Shown: positions 1 through 5,353 of the stretch, in pieces
How the letters are laid out: each line of letters starts with the position of its first letter
How positions within the stretch are numbered: the stretch's first letter is position 1
Origin: Candidatus Dormiibacterota bacterium
Lineage (GTDB): Bacteria; Chloroflexota; Dormibacteria; Dormibacterales; Dormibacteraceae
Direction of reading: 5' to 3'
DNA: 5,353 nt
NCBI GenBank assembly: GCA_003151665.1
Contig: PLYD01000280.1
Coordinates: 1-5,353 of the forward strand
Notes under the pieces: generated by a model
What the model saw: only the letters and a program-made list of their open reading frames with translations
The model's database searches: none
Told to the model about the DNA's origin: nothing
Position numbers and translations under genes: made by a program

Positions 1-246
1 CGCCGCAGGCTCCGGCAGCGCCTTTCCGATCGCCTGCTTGATCTGGGCCACCCTGAACCCGCTGGTGAAGGCGTTGACCATTGCCTCGTCGGCCCCTGAG
101 AGCAACGGATCCAGCAGCTGCTCCATCGCGGTATTGGTGGGTCGCTGGCGGGAAAGGATTCGCGCCAAAGCGATCCAGCGCCACTGCTCGACGGTCAGCG
201 ACTTGCCGGAAGCGGCCAGGAACTGCCCGGCTTCGGTGGCGCTCAG
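1..246 (-). CDS. Unrecognised protein, N-terminal part (runs off the left edge)
   Basis: An open frame of 82 codons runs from the glpX stop to the window edge without a stop. Its third positions are mostly G or C, and it reads as a plausible soluble, largely helical protein (beginning LSATEAGQFLAASGK, with VEQWRWIALARILSRQR further in). I do not recognise the family and assign no function. There is no signal peptide or membrane segment in the visible part. The start is uncertain. No ATG, GTG or TTG lies in this frame near the end of glpX. The first candidate is a CTG at 246-244, which overlaps the glpX stop as CTGA and has only a distant AGGTGG about 20 nt upstream. Later options are a TTG at 168 and an ATG at 126, neither with a clear Shine-Dalgarno sequence. 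The overlap suggests translational coupling to glpX. Plus-strand open frames over this stretch look like shadows. Confidence 0.5.
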   Translation of the reverse strand, partial: MSATEAGQFLAASGKSLTVEQWRWIALARILSRQRPTNTAMEQLLDPLLSGADEAMVNAFTSGFRVAQIKQAIGKALPEPAA

Positions 247-1253
247 CGGGTGCCCGGACGCGCGACCACCTGCTCGGGCAGCAGGCCTTTGTCGCGAAGC
301 TTTTCGATCGGGTGATAGGCGTCGACTATTCGCATGGTCCCGGACGCGGAGCGGAGCACCATCGACTGGGTGTATGCGTAAACGTCCTCGTATCGCACCC
401 CTTTCAGCAGCTCACCCGAGGTGATGCCGGTGGCGGCGAAGAAGAGGTTGTTGCCTGAGCAGAGATCGTCGATCGACAATACCTTGCCCGCGGGGTGGCC
501 CTCCTTGGCCGCGACCTTGCGCTCGTCCTCATCGCGCAGCAGGAGCTTGGCTTGCATGTCGCCGCCGATCGCTTTGACGGCGCAGGCTGCCAGCACGCCT
601 TCCGTCGACCCACCGGACCCCATCATGCAGTGGATCCCAAACCGCATCTCGAGCGCTGCCTCTAACGCGCCCGCCACGTCGCCGGCGGTGATGAGCTTGA
701 TGCGCGATCCGACCGCCCTGATCTGGGCGATGATCTCCTCGTTTCGCGGGCGCTCCAGCACGACCACCGTCAGCTCCTGCGGGGGCAGACCCTCCGCCTT
801 GGCAATCCGGCGAAGGTTCCACTCGACCGGCATATCAAGGTCGATAACTCCACGCGCCCGCCGGCCAACCACGAGCTTTTGCATGTAGTGCACGTGGGTG
901 GTGAACATGGTGCCGCGCTCAGCGAGGGCGATGACGGAGATGGCCCCAGGCAAGCCGGCCGCGGTCAGGCTGGTCCCCTCGATGGGATCGACCGCCACAT
1001 CGAGCTCGGGTTCGAGGCCGTTGCCGATCTCCTCCCCGAAGTACAGCATCGGCGCCTCGTCCTTCTCGCCCTCTCCGATGACCACGGTGCCTTTCATGTC
1101 GACCGACGCCAGCGCGTTGCGAATGGCCTCGACCGCGCGCCCATCGGCGCCCATCTTGTCGCCGCGGCCTTGAAGCGGAGCTGCCGCCAGGGCCCCGGCC
1201 TCGGTTACCCGGAGCAGCTCCAGGGCCAGGTTTCGGTCCATTTCCTGGTCCAT
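243..1253 (-). CDS. glpX: Fructose-1,6-bisphosphatase class II (GlpX type)
   Basis: This cytosolic enzyme hydrolyses fructose 1,6-bisphosphate to fructose 6-phosphate and phosphate, the irreversible step of gluconeogenesis. Its 336 residues match the usual family length. The metal and substrate motifs are present in order: GRGDK (29-33), GEGEKDEAP (60-68), DPIEGTS (89-95), GSGGSTEG (212-219) and GNNLFFAATGIT (267-278), followed by the arginine-containing C-terminal strand (TMRIVD, 306-311). The ATG at 1253 is chosen because GAGGTGG lies 7 nt upstream; a second ATG four codons later has a poorer site. Nothing essential appears missing. The gene lies 169 nt downstream of the bactofilin stop, and that gap may carry its own promoter. 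It overlaps the next open frame at its TGA. Some GlpX proteins, notably in cyanobacteria, also act on sedoheptulose bisphosphate; the sequence alone does not decide that here. Family assignment is firm. Confidence 0.97.
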   Translation of the reverse strand: MDQEMDRNLALELLRVTEAGALAAAPLQGRGDKMGADGRAVEAIRNALASVDMKGTVVIGEGEKDEAPMLYFGEEIGNGLEPELDVAVDPIEGTSLTAAGLPGAISVIALAERGTMFTTHVHYMQKLVVGRRARGVIDLDMPVEWNLRRIAKAEGLPPQELTVVVLERPRNEEIIAQIRAVGSRIKLITAGDVAGALEAALEMRFGIHCMMGSGGSTEGVLAACAVKAIGGDMQAKLLLRDEDERKVAAKEGHPAGKVLSIDDLCSGNNLFFAATGITSGELLKGVRYEDVYAYTQSMVLRSASGTMRIVDAYHPIEKLRDKGLLPEQVVARPGTR

Positions 1254-1260
1254 CTAGCCA

Positions 1261-1267
1261 CCACCTC
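1261..1267 (-). promoter_or_regulatory. Ribosome binding site of glpX
   Basis: GAGGTGG on the minus strand, 7 nt before the ATG at 1253. It supports that ATG over the in-frame ATG four codons downstream. Confidence 0.7.
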
Positions 1268-1287
1268 GGGTCGACATTGCGCCGGGT

Positions 1288-1316
1288 AGCGTATCCGAAT
1301 CCCTAGCTGATGCCAC
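1288..1316 (-). promoter_or_regulatory. Possible sigma-70-type promoter for glpX
   Basis: On the minus strand GTGGCA (1316-1311) matches the TTGACA -35 box at four of six positions. A 17-nt spacer follows, then TACGCT (1293-1288), which fits the minimal TANNNT pattern of a -10 box. Transcription would start near 1281 and give a short leader of under 30 nt containing the ribosome binding site. The match is modest and such matches occur by chance, but the position in the largest gap of the window is right for a promoter. Confidence 0.25.
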
Positions 1317-1422
1317 GCCACCGGATCGGCAGCCGGCTCGACTCCATCAGCGCCTCACGGCCGCGACGCGCCGAGTCCGCGAAGCGCTGCCCGGAGCCTT
1401 GGGTGGTGTCCCGGATTGGGCC
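1303..1422 (-). other. Open, coding-like 39-codon extension after the bactofilin stop
   Basis: Directly after the bactofilin TAG, the same frame continues for 39 codons to another TAG at 1305-1303. Only five of the 39 codons end in A or T, as in the real genes around it, and the encoded peptide is arginine-rich (8 Arg), ending LPIRWRGIS. Inside it an ATG at 1347, with GAGG 5 nt upstream, would encode a 14-residue peptide starting MESSRLP. It could be a degraded bactofilin C-terminus created by a nonsense change, a stop-codon readthrough extension, a tiny gene, or chance in GC-rich DNA, where stops are rare. Apart from this and the possible glpX promoter, I see nothing in the 1254-1422 gap: no tRNA and no hairpin with a T-tract. 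Confidence 0.25.
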
Positions 1423-1932
1423 CTAGAAGAACTCACCCCACATCTTCCTCACCCGGCCTACGGGGTTAGGGATGCTCTTCGCCGCCACGACCGCCGGGCG
1501 TGACGCCGCATCGATGACCACTTTTTCCTCGTGCTCGGGCACGCCTTCGGGGTGGACTCTGATCACGCCGTGGTGAACCCCACCCTCCTGCACCACCAGC
1601 GCACCCACCTTGGCATCGCCCTCGAGTCGGCCGGTGCTCGTGATCTTCAGCCGGCTGGAGGCCACAATGTTGCCCCGCACGAACCCGGCGAGAGTCACTT
1701 TGTCGCTGCGGATGTCGGCCTCTACATGGGCCTCGGCGCCGATCCACAGATCACCATCGCACTCCACCTGGCCGCTGAAATTGCCCAATATCTGGCCGCC
1801 GCTCTTCAGCTGCAGCCGTCCGGACAGCGTGTCATCGCGACCGATAATCGTCGACTTCGGCTCGATGCCATAGGGGTCGGGTCCCCCGTTGCTCCCCGAA
1901 ATCGCGACCGTCTCCACCCCAATGTCCGTCAT
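1423..1932 (-). CDS. Bactofilin family polymer-forming protein
   Basis: Bactofilins polymerise without nucleotides into cytoskeletal filaments, often membrane-associated, that serve as scaffolds in cell shape, stalk formation or polar localisation. At 169 residues this is a typical size. A polar, flexible N-terminus (1-26) precedes the beta-helical core (about 27-126), visible as short repeating strand units with glycine turns: STIIGRDDTLSG, GGQILGNFSGQVECDG, VRGNIVASSRLKITSTGRLEGD and GALVVQEGGVHHG. A charged or proline-containing tail follows and ends MWGEFF. The ATG at 1932 is chosen for its strong AAGGGAGGG site. A GTG at 2007, just after the cca stop, would add 25 arginine-rich residues with no good ribosome site. 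There is no transmembrane segment; the aromatic C-terminus might help membrane contact, which is a guess. The gene is probably in the upstream transcript, as cca ends 77 nt before it. The in-frame open extension beyond the stop is unusual. Confidence 0.9.
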   Translation of the reverse strand: MTDIGVETVAISGSNGGPDPYGIEPKSTIIGRDDTLSGRLQLKSGGQILGNFSGQVECDGDLWIGAEAHVEADIRSDKVTLAGFVRGNIVASSRLKITSTGRLEGDAKVGALVVQEGGVHHGVIRVHPEGVPEHEEKVVIDAASRPAVVAAKSIPNPVGRVRKMWGEFF

Positions 1933-1936
1933 CTGG

Positions 1937-1945
1937 CCCTCCCTT
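1937..1945 (-). promoter_or_regulatory. Strong ribosome binding site of the bactofilin gene
   Basis: AAGGGAGGG ends 4 nt before the ATG at 1932. It is among the strongest Shine-Dalgarno sequences in the window and decides the start against the upstream in-frame GTG at 2007. Confidence 0.75.
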
Positions 1946-2009
1946 ACCCAGCCCCCCAACTGTCCCTTGGCAGCATAGCGGCTACGGCGCCGGGCCGAAA
2001 GCTCCACCT

Positions 2010-3359
2010 TTAGAGGTCGGGGTGCGACCGCAGGTAGGCCAGGACCGCCTCGCGGGTCGGCTCGATCCCTCCGTCCAGGATCAGCTCGCCCAGGCGCTCC
2101 TTGATCCGCCCCACCTCCGGGCCCGGCGTCAGGCCGCGCTCTCGCATGATGTCCTGCCCATCGATCGGGGCAGCCATCCGTGTCGGGCTTTCCGACAGGA
2201 CGCTCGCCAGGCGCGCCGCCAGCTCGTCGAGCTTCTCCGGTTCCGGATAGGCAGAGGCCGCAATATCGGCCCGGGCGAGGGCCATGAGCCTCTCGATCTG
2301 GGCGCCGGCGTCGCGGGCGAGCCGCCGGACGGCGCCGTCACTCCATTCCGAGCGGTAATAGACCGGTCGAAGGTGCAGTCGCACCAGGGTGACCACCGCC
2401 TCGATATCTCGTTGCGGGAAGCGGAGTCGTTCGAGCGCACCTCGCGCGATGCCTGCGCCCACCTCCTCATGCCCGATGAATGCCCCGTCCGGGGTGGCGG
2501 TGGCGGGCTTGCCGACGTCATGCAGCAGCGCGCCCAATCTGACCACCAGGTCCGGTGGGGCGAGACCCACCGCCAGCAGGGTGTGGCCGAAAACGTCGTG
2601 GGTGTGATAACCGCCCTGCTCAACCCCCTTGCAGGCGGTCACCTCGGGCAGCACCACCTCCAGCAACCCGCCGGCATCGAGCAGCTCCAACGCCAGCTTC
2701 GGCCGGTCGGAATCGAGCATCTTGCAAAGCTCCTCGGTGATGCGCTCGACCGACACCACAGGCGGCATTAGCCTCCCGTTGAGCCGCCGCATCGCCGGCA
2801 GCAAGTCGGGCGCCAGCTCGAAACCGAGCTGGGCAGCGAACCTCACCGCCCTCAGCATCCGAAGAGGGTCGTCGCTGAAGGTTTGGACAGGATCGGCCGG
2901 GGTGCGGAGGATGCGCGACTCCAGGTCTTCGCGGGCCGTGCCGAGCCGGTCCTGGATGTTGGCGTCGAAGTCCATCAACAGCGTGTTGATGGTGAAATCG
3001 CGCCGCCGCAGATCCTCCTCGAGCGTGGCCGGGCGCACATCTGGCTTTCGCGAGTCGCTGGCGTATGACTCAGACCGCGCTGAGACAAACTCCACAAGGC
3101 GGCCGGGCAGCGTCACCTGGGCGGTGCCGTATCGCTCGAAGATGACCGGTGGGGCTGCGCCGGCCAGCTCGGCAAAGCGCGCGGCAAGCTCACGCGCCCC
3201 GCCGTGCTCGACCACCACATCGAGATCGGGCTGGGTTCGGCCGAGCAGGTGGTCGCGGACGTACCCGCCCACCACCCACCCTTTCAGCCCGAGATCGGCG
3301 GCGGCTCGTTTGAGGAGACGCAGCAGCTCGCGATCGTCTATTGGTTGATCCGCGCCCAC
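2010..3359 (-). CDS. cca: CCA-adding tRNA nucleotidyltransferase with HD domain
   Basis: This class II nucleotidyltransferase adds or repairs the 3' CCA of tRNAs using CTP and ATP. At 449 residues it has the head-domain motif GGYVRD (31-36), the catalytic carboxylates in DLDVVV (45-50), RRRDFTIN (118-125), and the arginine-rich DDPLRMLRAVRFAAQLGF (163-180) of the neck region. An HD phosphohydrolase domain follows: HTHDVFGH (252-259), LLHDVGKP (278-285) and GHEE (296-299). In some family members this domain removes phosphates from tRNA ends. A helical tail region, rich in charged residues, completes the protein. The GTG at 3359 is preferred because AGGTGGGAG lies 7 nt upstream and the family N-terminus begins right after it. 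The frame stays open 348 nt further into the kinase gene, but that part is arginine-rich shadow sequence. The start overlaps the kinase stop by 22 nt, suggesting coupled translation. A poly(A) polymerase or a split-function A-adding or CC-adding enzyme cannot be excluded by eye. Confidence 0.93.
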   Translation of the reverse strand: MGADQPIDDRELLRLLKRAAADLGLKGWVVGGYVRDHLLGRTQPDLDVVVEHGGARELAARFAELAGAAPPVIFERYGTAQVTLPGRLVEFVSARSESYASDSRKPDVRPATLEEDLRRRDFTINTLLMDFDANIQDRLGTAREDLESRILRTPADPVQTFSDDPLRMLRAVRFAAQLGFELAPDLLPAMRRLNGRLMPPVVSVERITEELCKMLDSDRPKLALELLDAGGLLEVVLPEVTACKGVEQGGYHTHDVFGHTLLAVGLAPPDLVVRLGALLHDVGKPATATPDGAFIGHEEVGAGIARGALERLRFPQRDIEAVVTLVRLHLRPVYYRSEWSDGAVRRLARDAGAQIERLMALARADIAASAYPEPEKLDELAARLASVLSESPTRMAAPIDGQDIMRERGLTPGPEVGRIKERLGELILDGGIEPTREAVLAYLRSHPDL

Positions 3360-4213
3360 TCGACAGCTCCCACCTGCCCGGCGCGATCGCCAAGCTTGGC
3401 TCGGCGCAGCACCGGCCGTCGGGCGGGTCTGATGAATGGAGATGAGCGCAACGTCTCCAGCAGCAACGGCTGCACCAGGCCCCACGAGCGCGTGACGCCA
3501 CCCCCCATGACGAACATCTCCGGATCGACCACGTTCGTGAGACTGATCAGAGCCTTGCCCATGTAGTGCGCTGCCCGCTCTACGACCAGGCTCGCGTCCT
3601 TGTCGCCTCGAGCTGCGGCGGCGAACAGCTCGGCCGCCGGGTGGCCGGTCTCCCTCGCGAGGTTCGCGCCCCCACAGAAGACCTCCAGGCAGCCGTGCTG
3701 CCCGCACTGGTCGAGCGGCCCGTTGGCGTCGATGATCATGTGCCCAACCTCGCCGGCAGTCCCATGGCTGCCGCGATACAGCTTCCCGTCGATGATCAGC
3801 CCGCCGCCGACACCGGTGGACCAGGTGATGTAGACCATGTTCCGCGTGCCTCGGCCCGCCCCGCGGTGGAATTCCCCGAGCCCCGCCATGTCGGCGTCGT
3901 TGGCAACGTGAGCGCGAGCGCCTGTCGCGTCCCTGAGCATTGCCGCGAGTGGAACGTTGCGCCAGCCCGGAAGATTGGGCGGGTTCACTAGAACACCGCG
4001 TTTGATGTCGATTGGGCCGGGCGCGGCGATCGTGATGCTGCGGACCTTGTTGCGGCCTCGGTGCCGCTCAATCTCCGCCGCCGCCCATTCGACCACCCTT
4101 TGCGGGGTGCCGAGCAGCGGGGTCGACGTCTTGAAGCTTGCGATCAGCTGGCCGTCAGAGCGGGCAAGCGCAACGCGCACCTGCGTCCCGCCGAGGTCGA
4201 TTCCAGCAAGCAT
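3338..4213 (-). CDS. ROK-family sugar kinase, probably glucokinase
   Basis: ROK kinases phosphorylate hexoses such as glucose with ATP in the cytosol; related members are transcriptional repressors. This 291-residue protein has no N-terminal DNA-binding domain, which favours a kinase. It shows the ATP-binding GIDLGGTQ (4-11), the second phosphate loop ITWSTGVGGG (129-138), the catalytic aspartate in ANDAD (D106), and the sugar and zinc region EVGH (155-158) followed by DQCGQHGCLE (168-177). The family zinc motif is usually CxCGxxGC with an upstream His. Here H158, C170 and C175 are kept but the first cysteine is D168. At 291 residues it is slightly shorter than many glucokinases (about 300-320). 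The ATG at 4213 is the only reasonable start, as GIDLGGT follows at once; its GGAG is only 2 nt away, so initiation may be weak or coupled to metF, which ends 31 nt upstream. Mannose, fructose or N-acetylhexosamine specificity is also possible. Confidence 0.9.
   Translation of the reverse strand: MLAGIDLGGTQVRVALARSDGQLIASFKTSTPLLGTPQRVVEWAAAEIERHRGRNKVRSITIAAPGPIDIKRGVLVNPPNLPGWRNVPLAAMLRDATGARAHVANDADMAGLGEFHRGAGRGTRNMVYITWSTGVGGGLIIDGKLYRGSHGTAGEVGHMIIDANGPLDQCGQHGCLEVFCGGANLARETGHPAAELFAAAARGDKDASLVVERAAHYMGKALISLTNVVDPEMFVMGGGVTRSWGLVQPLLLETLRSSPFIRPARRPVLRRAKLGDRAGQVGAVEWARINQ
3367..3375 (-). promoter_or_regulatory. Ribosome binding site of cca inside the kinase gene
   Basis: AGGTGGGAG, with the GGGAG core 7 nt before the GTG at 3359. 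It lies within the last codons of the upstream kinase and fixes the cca start there rather than at any earlier in-frame codon. Confidence 0.7.
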
Positions 4214-4244
4214 CGCTCCAAACTCTAAACGGCGAGCTCAGCAA

Positions 4245-5117
4245 TCAGGACGCGATCAGCTGTTGTCCTCGAAGAGCCGCCAGGATCTCGAGCGGCGCGC
4301 GGGCCCGGTTGAACGTGTAGAAATGCAGGCCGGGAACGCCTCGCTCGAGCAGGTCCGCGCACTGTGCGATGCAGTGCTGAACCCCAAGCTTGCGGACAGC
4401 GTCGTCGTCAGGTTGCTCATCGATCGCGTGCTGGAGCGCATGCGGCACAGTGGCCCCTGACATCGCCGTCATGTGCGCTAGAGATCGGCGACTTGGCACG
4501 GGCATCAAACCCGGCACGATGGGCACGCTGATGCCCGCCTGGCGCGCCCGCTCGACCAGGTCGAAATAGAAGCGGTTGTCGAAGAAGAGCTGCGTCACCA
4601 GAAAGTCCGCACCCGAATCGACCTTCAGTTTCATGTAGCGGAACTCCTGCTCGAGGTCGGGACTCTCGGGATGCTTCTCGGTGCTGCAAGCGGCGCCGAT
4701 GCCAAAGCCATAACCATTGCGGCGCACAAAGCCCACGAGGTCGCTACCGTGCATCAGCTCTGGTCCGGCCGGCACGAAGTGCTCGTTGGAATCCTGCGGG
4801 TCTCCGCGGAGCGCCAGCACGTTGGCCACACCCTCCCTTTCCATCCAGTTCAGGATCTGCCGGGTCTTGTCCGCCGAGTTCGCGCACGTAAGGTGCGCCA
4901 TCGCCTCGATGTGGTACTGCCGCTTGATACGTGTCACCAGTTCTAGAGTCTTGTCGCCAGTGCGCAATCGATAAGTGACCGAGACCCAGTCGGGCGCGTG
5001 TCCGGCCAGCGCCGCGATCGTTCTCTCTAGAACGTCAACCTCGGTCTCATCACGCGGCGCCATGAACTCGAACGAGATGGTGGGCCGGCCGCGGCCAAGC
5101 AACTCGGCGATTCGCAT
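4245..5117 (-). CDS. metF: 5,10-methylenetetrahydrofolate reductase (MetF)
   Basis: This FAD-dependent enzyme reduces 5,10-methylenetetrahydrofolate to 5-methyltetrahydrofolate, the methyl donor for methionine synthesis. The 290 residues match bacterial MetF (E. coli about 296). It is a single TIM-barrel domain with the catalytic glutamate in SFEF (E17), SVTY (46-49), AHLTC (74-78), LRGDP (103-107, with the flavin-contacting Asp), VTQLFFDN (174-181), PIVPGLMPV (199-207) and a C-terminal LHFYTFNRA (264-272). Two motifs are unusual: FEFFPP is FEFMAP, and the YPE of the usual YPExHPE is STE in STEKHPE. The stretch after SVTY also lacks the usual GAxxG form. These may affect FAD or NAD(P)H binding but leave the key residues in place. 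The ATG at 5117 lies 9 nt after the selB stop with no clear Shine-Dalgarno sequence, so translation is probably coupled to selB. No regulatory domain (as in the eukaryotic enzyme) is present. Confidence 0.94.
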   Translation of the reverse strand: MRIAELLGRGRPTISFEFMAPRDETEVDVLERTIAALAGHAPDWVSVTYRLRTGDKTLELVTRIKRQYHIEAMAHLTCANSADKTRQILNWMEREGVANVLALRGDPQDSNEHFVPAGPELMHGSDLVGFVRRNGYGFGIGAACSTEKHPESPDLEQEFRYMKLKVDSGADFLVTQLFFDNRFYFDLVERARQAGISVPIVPGLMPVPSRRSLAHMTAMSGATVPHALQHAIDEQPDDDAVRKLGVQHCIAQCADLLERGVPGLHFYTFNRARAPLEILAALRGQQLIAS

Positions 5118-5126
5118 GGCCGAAGG

Positions 5127-5353
5127 TTAGCGAAAAAGTATTCGCTGGTCGCCGACCCGGCGCGTCACCTTCGCCCCATCCAGATGCTCGAGGAGCGCCA
5201 GAACCGGCCTGCGGCTCGCCCCCATGCGATCACGAAGCTGCGCGACAGTTACCGACCCGGTCGCGGCTATCAGCTCTTTCACGATCCCGACCGCATTCGC
5301 GTAGCTCTCTTGTGTGAAAGCGATGTCGTCGCTCAACCGAACGATGGCGCCAC
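5127..5353 (-). CDS. selB: Selenocysteine-specific elongation factor SelB, C-terminal fragment
   Basis: SelB brings selenocysteinyl-tRNA to UGA codons that are followed by a SECIS hairpin; its C-terminal winged-helix domains bind that hairpin. Only the last 74 codons lie in the window and the frame is open to the right edge, so the gene continues outside. The visible part fits the last winged helix: GAIVRLSDDIAF at the start, then SVTVAQLRDRMGASRR (33-48), LLEHLDGAKVTRRVGDQR (53-70) and the final ILFR. Family members usually read close to TVAEFRDLLGTSRKYALPLLEYFD followed by TRRVGD, so the match is good but diverged in the RNA-facing helix region. A TTG at 5336 could be read as the start of a 69-residue protein, but coding sequence of the SelB type continues upstream of it, so it is internal. 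A free-standing winged-helix protein is the alternative, and it is unlikely. The presence of selB implies that the organism makes selenoproteins. Confidence 0.85.
   Translation of the reverse strand, partial: GAIVRLSDDIAFTQESYANAVGIVKELIAATGSVTVAQLRDRMGASRRPVLALLEHLDGAKVTRRVGDQRILFR

Noticed and set aside
243..245. The glpX TGA as a selenocysteine codon, considered because selB is nearby.
   Set aside because: The protein is complete at 336 residues, the frame after the TGA has no family sequence and soon stops, and no SECIS-like hairpin is evident. The same reasoning applies to the TGA of metF at 4245-4247.
38..458. Plus-strand open frames across the left edge and the end of glpX.
   Set aside because: They run antisense across the conserved end of glpX and have arginine/alanine-rich composition without domain features; the minus-strand frame is more coding-like.
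1315..1345. Imperfect GC-rich inverted repeat (GCCGG with CCGGTGGC) between bactofilin and glpX as a terminator.
   Set aside because: The stem is short and bulged and no T-tract follows on the minus strand, so a rho-independent terminator is not supported.
1933..2007. Longer bactofilin starting at the GTG at 2007.
   Set aside because: It adds 25 basic residues not typical of the family and lacks a ribosome site, whereas the ATG at 1932 has a near-perfect one.
2022..3348. Long plus-strand open frames opposite cca.
   Set aside because: They lie antisense to a gene with full motif support, show low-complexity Ser/Arg/Pro composition, and have no recognisable domain; they are shadows of high-GC codon use.
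3360..3707. The cca frame stays open upstream of 3359 for 116 more codons.
   Set aside because: It overlaps the well-supported kinase gene, the peptide is arginine- and glycine-rich as expected for an out-of-frame reading of GC-rich DNA, and a strong ribosome site plus the family N-terminus place the start at 3359.

Overview
This 5.35 kb window is GC-rich, and every gene I can support lies on the minus strand. Read in transcription order (right to left) it holds: the 3' end of selB; metF; a ROK-family sugar kinase; an HD-domain CCA-adding tRNA nucleotidyltransferase; a bactofilin; class II fructose-1,6-bisphosphatase (glpX); and the 5' part of an unrecognised gene that leaves the window at its left edge. 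Third codon positions are strongly G/C throughout. Base composition, the bactofilin, the GlpX-type FBPase and a SelB with a divergent C-terminus fit a free-living high-GC bacterium. Chloroflexota, Dormibacterota or a deep actinobacterial relative would be my guess, but that is inference and only weakly held.

Right block (about 2010-5353): selB, metF, the ROK kinase and cca are tightly packed. There are 9 nt between selB and metF, 31 nt between metF and the kinase, and a 22-nt overlap between the kinase and cca, which starts at a GTG with a strong Shine-Dalgarno sequence inside the kinase's 3' end. No terminator or convincing promoter is visible between them, so they probably form one transcript. 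The functions are mixed: selenocysteine decoding, one-carbon metabolism, glucose phosphorylation and tRNA 3'-end synthesis or repair. This looks like a housekeeping operon rather than a dedicated pathway.

Middle (1254-2009): the bactofilin follows cca after 77 nt and starts most credibly at the ATG at 1932, which has a very strong ribosome binding site. Its amber stop is followed in the same frame by 39 more coding-like codons up to a second amber stop. The 169-nt gap before glpX also holds a possible promoter.

Left block (1-1253): glpX has all the recognisable family motifs. It is followed, with a few bases of overlap, by an open frame to the window edge with coding-like codon use. That frame has no normal start codon at the junction, only a CTG inside a CTGA overlap.

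I see no mobile element, CRISPR array, rRNA, tRNA or large repeat, and no clear undescribed system. The points most worth a second look are the post-stop extension of the bactofilin, the unusual start of the left-edge gene, the missing first cysteine in the kinase's zinc motif, and the altered FAD-site motifs in MetF.
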